From: Panopea generosa
Lineage: Eukaryota; Mollusca; Bivalvia; Adapedonta; Hiatellidae
Direction of reading: 5' to 3'
Length of the DNA: 64,000 nucleotides
NCBI GenBank assembly: GCA_029582155.1
Contig: CM055908.1
Coordinates: 18,019,406-18,083,405 of the forward strand
The translations under genes were made by a program, and so were the position numbers. The notes under the pieces are model-generated. The model was not told where the DNA came from. It did not search any database and was given only the letters and a program-made list of their open reading frames with translations. This document shows positions 12,901 through 24,900 of this stretch, piece after piece. The number at the start of each line of letters is the position of its first letter. Position 1 is the stretch's first letter.

Positions 12901-15900
12901 CATTTAGCACACTGATGCACTAGTTGCGATACTATAACACTACAGTCATACTAGTACTACATTTGTGAGTGAATCGCTTCTATATTTTGTTTTGACACTT
13001 TAATACTCTTAAAACAAATAAGAAAATGAGTGTAATCATTACTGAATATAGTATATAAAACTCTTTAATAAATAACCAATATGTACATTAACCCGCTGTT
13101 ATGACACCACCCCTTTTCCACAAATACCTTCATTATACAAGCACTTCTTTCAATAACCAGAATTTCCTGACTGGAGAGCTGCCATATCTGACAAAGTCCA
13201 CGAAAACTCACTGGATTGGATATACGTACAAGAACAATGCATGGGGATGGTACAATGGTGCAACGGTAGATAAATCACTAATGTATGTGTACTAAGTTTC
13301 ATTTTTGTTTTTCTTCTATTTAAAAAAGGATTCACAATTCATCTTACGTTTAACATTAACGAAAGAGTCATCACATGAGGAATTATAACATATAATTGTC
13401 ATATTGTCCTATTATTTCATACACATGTCACCATAATGTTTAAGTACAATAATAATGAATACTGCTATACGATCATATTTGAATTATGTGTATGGCCGGA
13501 CGATTTGTTCTACCTTTAAAACGAACTCTGTAAACATCATCATTTATATTTACAGGTACAAAAAATGAAATAACACGCTATTGTCAGATGAACTCATCAC
13601 ATATTGACAATTATACAACTTAAAGTATAGAATATCAGAATTAAAGTGAATGAAATCATTAAATTACTTATGTAATTATTTTATAGTGTTTACAAATGAA
13701 ATATAAATGGATGTGTTTACATAAAACAAAATAGAGTAAGTGATAGACTATTAAAGTAAAATCATATCAGAATGAGGCGGCAATGATATATAAGGTGCCA
13801 CTGTTTTTATTTACATTCAATGATATCGGAACAAGGCAAGGAAGTTCACTGTTCAACTTGTTTTACTTACATTAAATGCTATTGGAATAAAGCATGGATG
13901 TTTACTGTTTCACTGTTTTTAGTAACATTAAATAGTATAAGAACATGGCAAGGGTGTTTACAGTTCTACTGTTTTACTTACATTAAATAGTATTGGAATA
14001 TAGCAAGGATGTTAACAGTTCCACTGTTTTATTTACATAAAATAGTATTGGAATTTGGCAAGGATGTTATCAGTTCCACTGTTTTTACTTACATTAAAAA
14101 GTATTGAAATATAGCAAGGATGTTAACAGTTCCACTGTTTTATTTACATAAAATAGTATTGGAATTTGGCAACGATGTTAACAGTTCCACTGTTTTTACT
14201 TACATTAAATAGTATTGGAATATAGCAAGGATGTTAACAGTTCCACTGTTTTATTTACATAAAATAGTATTGGAATTTGGCAAGGGTGTTTACAGTTCCA
14301 CTGTTTTACTTACATTAAATAGTATTGGAATATAGCAAGGATGTTAACAGTTCCACTGTTTTATTTACATAAAATAGTATTGGAATTTGGCAAGGATGTT
14401 ATCAGTTCCACTGCTTTTACTTACATTAAATAGTATTGAAATATAGCAAGGATGTTTACTGTTCCACTGCTCTTACTTACATTAAATAGTATTGGACTAT
14501 GACAAGGATTTTATGATATGCCATTGTTAATTTACAGTCAATGGCAGACGGAACCGGACAATCTTGGTGGTATAGAAAACTGTGGTGTTATTCGCATGTC
14601 TGGCATGTTTAACACTCGTGACTGTACATCTAGAGCCAAATATATATGCAAAAAACCACAATACACATGTAAGTATGTGTATATTGGTGTATATTGTGTT
14701 TATTAAAAAGAATGGGTTTTGTACAATGCAAAGTAAAAATTCAAATATATATTTAACTTGAAACTGCTTTAAAATTTTAAAATCGCATTTATTTAATCAT
14801 ATATAATAACCATTATGCTTGATTTAAGTGAATGCTTCAGGTCAACATTAATTCAAATTCAATGTAATTCCAAAATAACTATCAGTTCTAAACTTATGAC
14901 AAGTCATTTTCAAATATATATCAATTTTGAATATTTTTACATAGGGATATTTCAACTGTTATGTTTATGAGTACAAATTCCCATTTCAAAAATCTGATTA
15001 TCTATTGAGTTGATCAAGTTAGCATTTGGTCAAGTTAGCATTTGGACAAGTAAGCATGTAGATAGGCTATCATTAACCAGGTTAAAACTCTTTAGTAGTG
15101 TTTTTGGCTGCGGAGTTGTCCAAGACCGTGAAATATTTTATTTTGACATTAGCTAAAGGTTTTTAAAAGCTCTCCAGTGGCGTATTTCGCTTCTGAGCTG
15201 TCCAAGACCGTGAAATATTTTATTTTACCATTAAATAGGCTGTCATAAACCAGGTTTTAAAAAGCTCTCCAGTGTTGTATTTCGCTACTGAGTTGTCCAA
15301 TACCGTGATCTCTGTTATGTTGGCACTAAACTGGCTGTCGTTAACCAGGTTTTTAAAAGCCCTCCACTGGTGTATTTCGCTACTGAGCTGTCCAAGACCG
15401 TGAACTCTTTTATTTATCCATTAAATAGGCTGTCGTAAACCATGTTTAAACTCCCCAATGGTGTATTTTGCCACTAAGATGTCATAAAACGAAGATCATC
15501 CTGTACTCAATCATTCTGTATATGTGCATTATATTTAATGATATAATACTTGATATTGTGCAAGAGGAAAACAACACTGTGGGTCACCCTTGTACAGAAA
15601 ATAATTGTGTAGCTGTTAGGAAGCAAATGCTGACAACTCGTTTGATCGTCTCTCTTCGTTTGTTTCACAAAATAAAGATTCACCGACTGACAATGTCGGA
15701 TGTGGTCCATGGCTTAGAGCCGGTCGCTTTTGTTACAACTTTCATTCCGGGACAAAGGCTACCTGGAATGATGCCCGTACTGCCTGTCTGCAATCCGGCG
15801 CTGATCTCATTAAAGTCGACTCGTTCGATAAACAGGTAAGTTACTGGTTCAACTCGTGCTTTGTCATGTTATATCTAGTATGTAAATATATTCATTGAAC

Positions 15901-18900
15901 TAAATACGAATAGCAAATATAGCGTAAAGTTCCAAATATTAATCATTTAGTTTAACTTTGGTTGCTTGGTAGATGTGGCAACGTGGGAGAGATGTTTGTT
16001 GTGTAAATCAGGATTAGGGCTCACTGCACAATTTATTTTGTTGTTTGTTCTATATAAGATAAGGTCAACGATTTCCACGGTAAACGAAATTCCACATCTT
16101 TCCAATCTTTTTTTAACTATTTGTGTTTGTTTTTTTCATAGCAGAAATGTATCCACACATAAAATACACACTAATTAAAAGCGTAACCGGCTTTGTTTTT
16201 TAAAGACAGTGCAGTGACACCGTAAGATTTATTTTTAAAAAAAAGTCATCAAATCACAAACACATGTCTATGCATCTGTCTTATACAATTCACTTCGTTA
16301 AGACCAGTGATGTTTTAATGAATGCAGTATATAATATGCCAGCTTTTGCTTTACTCTTTTGCAGCATGAAATCAAAACCCCTATGAGCCATTTTGACAAT
16401 ATTTCAAACCAAATTACATATCATTTTAGCTCTACTGGACAAAGGCCAGAAGGGCTTATGCGATGGCTCGTCGTCCGTCGTCTGTCGTCATTCTTCACAT
16501 GAACCGTCAACAGATTTTAAAATATTTATGTTGTAATGATTAAAAAACTATAGTTCGTTTAATTGTTCCAATTGTGGCCCTGGGATTAAAAATGAACCCG
16601 CCCCGAGGGTTCAATTAAGGGACACATGTCAGTATAATAAACATTTTTTTAAAAGGAACTGATTTTGCCTATATTGTCAAAGAAGCATTGTTTTAGTCAA
16701 GGCGGTTCCAATTTGTAAAAATGACAGGATTCCACTGTCTTAAGGGGTCAGGAGAGACCCCAAAAGGATAAAAATTGATAATTACAAAAATTGTTTCTTA
16801 AGAACCGGTCAGTCAAATTTGTTCATATTTGGCAAAAGTGTATGAATGAATATAAGAACCAAGGGCTAATATCTATAGGGGCTCCATAAGGGAAAATTTC
16901 TCATTTTTCATCAGTTGGGCAAACATATTATCGAATTTGAGTTCTGAAGCATCAGCTTGTCATAGAAAATAAAATTTGGTTTCATTAGGAGAATTGACTT
17001 TCCATAAGGGACTATGGTGGGTCAAATTAGGGTTAAAATAGATTTTTTTCAAAAGTCTTCTTCTCAACAAGCGGTCGGTCAAATGTATTCATATTAGATA
17101 TAGATTATCCTAATGAGTATAGGTTTTAAGTTTGTACAAATCAAGGGGCTTGTATATATAGGGGCCCTGAAAAAGGGCTTTGAATTTAATATAGGAATAC
17201 TATGGGCAAACGGAAAATTCTTTTCATCCATTTATGATTTTGTTTATTCAGTTTGAGTTAAGAAACCTTTCTAGTCATAACAAGTAAGATTTTCAATAAG
17301 AGGGATTGACTTTCCAAAAGGGGCCGAGTGGAGTCACAAAATGGTTAAAATTGAACATTTTCGAAACTCTTATTCTCAACAACCGGTCAGTCAAATGTGT
17401 TCATATTTGATATATAGTATGCCTATGATTACGACTTCCAAGTTTGTATTAATCAAGGGGCACTAGGGACCATGTAAGGGAACTTTGATTTTACATAGGA
17501 ATACTGTTGGAAAATGGAAATCTCTCATGTTTACGTCCATTTGTGAAAATATGTTGTTCCATTTGAGATCTAAAGCATTGTTTAGTAACAGTAAATTTGA
17601 TTGTGTTCATTAACGAGGGTTGTATTTCCATAAGGGGCTCAGGGACCAGATGGTGGAGACAATATTGTTAAAATTTGGAATCTCTTTCTCAATAATCTGG
17701 CTGTCAAACTTCAAATTAGAGCAATAAGTTACCAAATGTATATGAAATAAGGAGGCATTTGGTACATTTTTGCACCAATGGGGCGAAATTATCCTTACGT
17801 CCACAAGGAATAGATGATTCTACAAATCAAGGAGCTAGGATATTTAGGATGTTGACTTTAACTTTAACATAGGAATATGATAAGAAAATCTGAAAGATCT
17901 CATTTTCGCATCATAATTCAAAATAAAATCGAAATTAGTGTCTGCACTTAACAAATCCCTGTGAGTGGTGATAGAAGTTTTGACAAATCAAGGAGCTGGG
18001 ATGTATAAGTCTCCTGTATGGGGACTTACATTTTTTTACAGATGAATGGTATGAGAGATTAAAGTGTTTTCTTTTCATACCAATTAAGATTTTGTTCAGT
18101 ATGGATTTGGTTGGAGTTTTAATCCATAAGGGGTTAAGACGTTCAGAAACGTTCAAGAGGGTTAATATTGTGAAATTTCAAAACGTGCTATGGCCACTAT
18201 GAGCCATTAGAGCGTCCTCATGTCCTCTTCGGATTCTTCTTATAAGTACAAGAATAATGTTACCGGGGCAAAAACAGAGCGCACCTGTATAGTGAAATAA
18301 TGCCTACATTGCTTATAACTACCGTTTAGTAACTTACTAGATTCAAGACACTAATAAGTGGCAAGTCATCTTGAAAATTATTTAAACTAAAGATTTCAGC
18401 GATACGACGTAAGTAATTTTGATGGTGAGAGGCAACTTATATTAAGTTTGAAGGCGATAAAACTTGGAGAGCCAATTAAACAAAGCAAATTCAAACATCA
18501 ACAAGAGTTGTCAGATGACAACAAAGCTCGCCTATTGGATAAAACTCACCACCCATGCAAAGATTGAGATTGGAGGCAAACACCAAAACTTAAACGCAAC
18601 TGAACGCAAAAGTTTAACCTGGGTGTCTATAGACGAGGCCGACGCCGCGGCCGGGGTCACGGCAATAGCTCTCGTAGACGTTCATCATGGCGAGCTAATA
18701 AAATACCATGTATATTTCATTTATTATTATGTATATTTTTTTCAAACGGTGGTTCGTCTTATTAACTAATAATTACAAGAATACAATTTTGTTTGAATTT
18801 AAGACGGCGGGGTTTTCTTCACAGGGTGGTCTAATACATGTATATTGTATCATGATCACTCACATTTTGGTCGTAATGGTTAGAGCAAGTATGTTGTTTT

Positions 18901-21900
18901 ACTTCTATTCCATCTGAGGTCTTCCTCAACTGATTAAGGTATATATATCATGTATTAATGACCTGTAGGCTGATGGCTATTGCGTTTCTTGTAAATCTCA
19001 TTATCTTATCCCCACACACATTTCCCATTCACTATTTGAATGAGGTGCGTCCTTATTGACAATGCGTTATAAAATAAAGAAAGTTGTGCATTGTATTGTT
19101 CACTGGTAAGGAATGCCATGTCTCTTCAAGACGGGACTCATATCGCTTGTTTTATTCTAGGCCTGGCTTTCGCAGCAACTGAATGATCCATCACACTATA
19201 ACTTGTACTGGACTGGTCTGAACGACATAGCTACTGAAAGTAATTACGTATGGGCTGATAATACGCCAATAAACAAAACATTTATGTAAGTATAGCGACT
19301 AACTCGACGTTTGTAAAATGTCTGTTTATATTGATCTGCGTGTTAAACGTTGCCAGTTTAGTTCAAGGATGATAAGGTGAACAATTGTAGATATATGTTA
19401 AATGTTTTCATTTAAAACGGAACGACATAAAGATGGCATTGTTCATGCTGAATCTATATCTAACCATCGTGTTTTGTAATAAACTTGCGTTGTTTTGTTG
19501 CTAATTAGTTTTGATATTTACTGCCCATCGCCAGCTTTGTCCGTTAAATGTTGTTTTATCCGAAATTAGACATCAATTATTTTAGTGTACTGACAATACA
19601 TAAGTGGATATTATGACTCTTTCGAACTGTTTCATTGTTTTAGAACTTGGAACCAAGAACCAAACGACTTCAACGGTAACGAAGATTGCGCAGTCATTTT
19701 TAACAGTGGTGAATATAATGACGTCACGTGCAGCGGACATGCAGCCGCGATTTGTGAATTGGATAACAAAGGTAGGTCATATGTAGTTACAGTAGATTTC
19801 ATTTTTATTTCACTTCGGTTGATTTAAAGAATACGTCGGTTCTGTCAAGTGGTATGACGTTACAGTTCTTGTACACCGGATAAGTATATCTGCATTCTAA
19901 CATTCTCGCGCTGTGACGTAGGAACCATTTAGATGACGTAACGTATAATATATATGACGTACATCATATAATTTAACGTCTTAAAAGCGGTCGTTATAAA
20001 ATTTATAATGACAAATTAAGATAAAATAGTTTTAAGTGTTTATATGTTTGGTATGCAAGAAAAAGAATCATTCGTGGCTTTTTCGGTTCAGAGTCTCGTT
20101 CCCGCCAAAACAGTTATCTTTCGGGACGGAATTCTCTATTCGAACCTCAAACCCATATTAGATTCTTATAAGATCACGCCACAGAACACATAGCAGGATA
20201 ACATATATGTTTCTATTAATCAAATGCTGATACCACCACAACCATTTACTTTCATGACGTTGTCCTTTTAATACTAATAAGGTTGCATGCATGTGTATTT
20301 TTCTTATCGACGTTAATAATCAAGTTGCTCAACGAAGGATAACGCAACCAATAGAATTTTGAATTCTTGAGGAGTGTGTATTTTTTATCAATAAAATGGA
20401 CAGCAAGTTTATTTTTATTAAAAGCTACCGACAGTGGAATAGCGTTAATTTGATATAAACTGGATAGAAATGGAATCTAAAATATTCAGTTAAGGAATTG
20501 ACAACCGCTGTGAGTTACCAATTGGACTAACTTCGTCATGAATGAATAGCATTTGGTATTGGTGTTAGCTGTGCTAAACATTCTTAAGAGTTATTCTATT
20601 GAATGAATACGGTTATGATAGTACTTGTTTAGGCTTTCATAAAAACGCTTTACATTTTGTCTACATAATTTACCAGTTGATGTAATATTTTATTTGTAAA
20701 AGTTCGTTAATTGCATTGGCTATTTAGATATTGATCCAGTTATGTTTTTTATTTATTATTTTTATTTACATATTTACGTCGTTTTGGTAGATGAGGGTCT
20801 GTTAGGTTTTGTTGCATATGCCATATGGGCCCAATATATTTTTGCATATGCCATATAGGCTAAATATTTTTTGGCATATGCCATATCAAGTTATTGATTT
20901 TTTCCATATGCTATTCGAAAATTGAATTAAAATTCTAATACTTTTTCTCTATTTTGAGTCTTTTGATCTATTTTGATCTATTTCAAGCCTCTTTAAGATT
21001 CTTACACGATCTTAGGACCACACTGACATATAGGCTAAATATCTTTTGGCATATGCCATATCAAGTTATTGATTTTTTCCATATGCTATTCGAAAATTGA
21101 ATTAAAATTCTAATACTTTTTCTCTATTTTGAGTATTTTGATCTATTTTGATCTATTTTCAAGCCTCTTTAAGATTCTTACACGATCTTAGGACCACACT
21201 GATAGCCTTTTATGCAGTTTCACCATTTTCCTACTCAAAATTAGAGATATAAACACAACTAGAGACTCGCAATCTTAAACTTTATTTTCTCCATATAGAA
21301 TAAAGTATTTTTCGCATGTGCCATATGAGGTCAATTAAATTTTACATATATCATATCGGTAATCCCACCCCCAACACCACACACACACACACATACACAC
21401 ACATCCCTAACATACCCTCGTAGATGTACATTTCGAAACAAAATTAAAAAGATCAAGAAAATATTGAAGGGCATCGTCTATATTGCCGTAACATACAAAT
21501 CTACTCTGACAGACTATTGAAACATCTTTATTTGTGAATCTACATCAGAACCTTCAGTATTAATTGAAGAGGATGAAGTTCACACATTAGATAATGAAAA
21601 AAGTTTCAGAAATTAGCTCGAGATCTGTTAGCGACAACATGATCAATTAAATTACGTGAAGTATTGGTTACAAAGATAAGCTCAGAAACATCCTATGTGA
21701 AACACACTCCATAATGATAATATCACGACATGACTTTATAACGACGTCTGACTGCTTTAAGTCCGGTTAACATCGCCAGAAACTACCCTATTGTGTATTT
21801 GTCTAAAACAAGTGACCTTTTTATGATATTATTTAAATATACTGCAATGACCTTCATCTAAAACGGTACTTGGTACTGATCATACCAAGTAACGGCCCTG

Positions 21901-24900
21901 AGATCAACTCATACAATCTGAAGTTCATTGTCCGAAAATGAGCCATTTAAAATGTTTCATTTAAACAAATTGCGTTTGGATAAAATTTCATCAAGTTTCG
22001 GATATAGATAAAATAGTTTAAAATGCATGATAATGCATATTATAAAGTCTCTTTTTAAGACATGGGTCCAGAATTGGATTGTCATTGCAAATTGTAAAAT
22101 TATTTCGATTTTTTTAAAAGTATTATTATGATAGTTCTACATTATGTAGAACTATGATTTTATCATTTTTTATGGTATTGATGTATATAAATTATGTTTG
22201 GTGTCTAAAACGTGAGCCTCACTACATATTTGAGTAATGCTTACTTTGCATTTTAAACACATCAAGGTTGGCAACGAGAGTGTTTGCAATCATCGACATA
22301 CATGTATTCAAATATGTTGTCTTATAGGTTGTTGACAGTACATCTAAAAAAAAACTACTGTCACATAAATCGTTATTACCACATTCCGAATCGTGGACTA
22401 TAAAATAGTATTACAATGACGAAAACTTTACAGTATCCGTCTTGCTCCACAACTCCGTTGAATTGACGCGTTTGGGCACTTATCCCACTGGGCATTTATC
22501 TCTGTTAATGAAAAGCGTTTCTCTTAAAGTGATAATTTATTTATAAAGCACCGATTTTCATGTTTCTATATTCACCTAAGGAAAATGTTATCCATGGAAT
22601 ATACATGCCTGTTTCTGTATGCTATAGTTATTGTGTGAATGAAGAGTTACACACTGTACTACAATTAAAACATTTCCAGCCCCATGTGCAGCGGGCTGGC
22701 AAGCCTACGGCGGCAACTGCTATCTGTTCACACCGTCTAACAATGCATCGGCACTGTTCTCGCAGATAGAGGCGACTGCATACTGCGCGACCTTTGCCAC
22801 CAGCTCATCCAACATCGGCGCTCTTCTCTCCGTTAATGATGCTAAAGAAAAGGTAACTATAGTTATGTTTTATAGATTATTTAATCATTTTTATTTGCAG
22901 CGATAATATCAAGTAAACTTTTAATATTTTATAAGGTTTCATGGTAAAAGAAATCAGGAATTCGTCGGCTTACCAGGAACCGCAATGAGCACTCAGATCC
23001 TTATATACATATGGTATTCATAATAAACATGCGCATTGGTTAATAATATTATATAATTATTGTACATTTCATCTCCACATTTATTGAATTTTTCTACAAT
23101 TAAAAGTTTACTTTTCCGAATTCATGTTGTACAATTGAAAGTTTAGTGATAACTCATCCGAAAAATTACTTCGTTATAATAAAGCGATGTTCTGCATGTA
23201 TATTCGCAGTGTGTTCACATGATGTAGCTCAAGTTCAAATGTAACATTATATACATAATGATATGTGTATACAGGCGTCCTAACCGCTATTTTTACTAAT
23301 GACATGTTATGGTTATGACATATCCAGTTTAATTGGTCAAGGAGTCTTAGTAGAATCAGCATCCTTCTGTAAGTAACAGGCAAATTTCTCACATAAAATA
23401 TTCGCACTACGATTGTCTCAACCCAACGACCTCAGTGGTGAAATGCCATTAGACAACAGCACCTTAACCACTCGGCCACCAAGGACCCTCCATTAGACAA
23501 CAGCACCTTAACCACTCGGCCACCAAGGACCCTCCATTAGACAACAGCACCTTAACCACTCGGCCACCAAGGACCCTCCATTAGACAACAGCACCTTAAC
23601 CACTCGGCCACCAAGGACCCTCCATTAGACAACAGCACCTTAACCACTCGGCCACCAAGGACCCTCCATTAGACAACAGCACCTTAACCACTCGGCCACC
23701 AAGGACCCTCCATTAGACAACAGCACCTTAACCACTCGGCCACCAAGGACCCTCCATTAGACAACAGTACCTTAACCACTCGGCCACCAAGGACCCTCCA
23801 TTAGACAACAGCACCTTAACCACTCCGACACCAAGGACCCTCCATTAGACAACAGCACCTTAACCACTCGGCCACCAAGGACCCTCCATTAGACAACAGC
23901 ACCTTAACCACTCGGCCACCAAGGACCCTCCATTAGACAACAGCACCTTAACCACTCGGCCACCAAGGACCCTCCATTAGACAACAGCACCTTAACCACT
24001 CGGCCACCAAGGACCCTCCATTAGACAACAGCACCTTAACCACTCGGACACCAAGGACCCTCCATTAGATAACAGCACCTTAACCACTCGGCCACCAAGG
24101 ACCCTCCATTAGACAACAGCACCTTAACCACTCGGCCACCAAGGACCCTCCATTAGACAACAGTACCTTAACCACTCGGCCACCAAGGACCCTCCATTAG
24201 ACAACAGCACCTTAACCACTCGGCCACCAAGGACCCTCCATTAGACAACAGCACCTTAACCACTCGGACACCAAGGACCCTCCATTAGATAACAGCACCT
24301 TAACCATTCGGCCACCAAGGACCCTCCATTAGACAACAGCACCTTAACCACTCCGACACCAAGGACCCTCCATTAGACAACAGCACCTTAACCACTCGGC
24401 CACCAAGGACCCTCCATTAGACAACAGCACCTTAACCACTCGGCCACCAAGGACCCTCCATTAGACAACAGCACCTTAACCACTCGGCCACCAAGGACCC
24501 TCCATTAGACAACAGCACCTTAACCACTCGGCCACCAAGGACCCTCCATTAGACAACAGTACCTTAACCACTCGGCCACCAAGGACCCTCCATTAGACAA
24601 CAGCACCTTAACCACTCGGCCACCAAGGACCCTCCATTAGACAACAGCACCTTAACCACTCGGCCACCAAGGACCCTCCATTAGACAACAGCACCTTAAC
24701 CACTCGGCCACCAAGGACCCTCCATTAGACAACAGCACCTTAACCACTCGGCCACCAAGGACCCTCCATTAGACAACAGCACCTTAACCACTCGGCCACC
24801 AAGGACCCTCCATTAGAAATGAATACGAATTACTCGTCATATGCAGTGGTGTTTTCCTGTGTATAGGGTTATGTTGACGGCTATAGTAAGTTTTTTGTTG

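Larger units (their letters stand above)
19772..22679 (+). other. Intron 10, separating CTLD3 and CTLD4
   Basis: GTAGGT...TTCCAG, 2.9 kb. Apart from the repeats at 20800-21400 and the palindrome at 22130 it is plain AT-rich sequence. Confidence 0.7.

Noticed and set aside
23447..24811. CRISPR-like array
   Set aside because: The 44-bp units are head-to-tail with no spacers, in a eukaryotic intron; it is a minisatellite.
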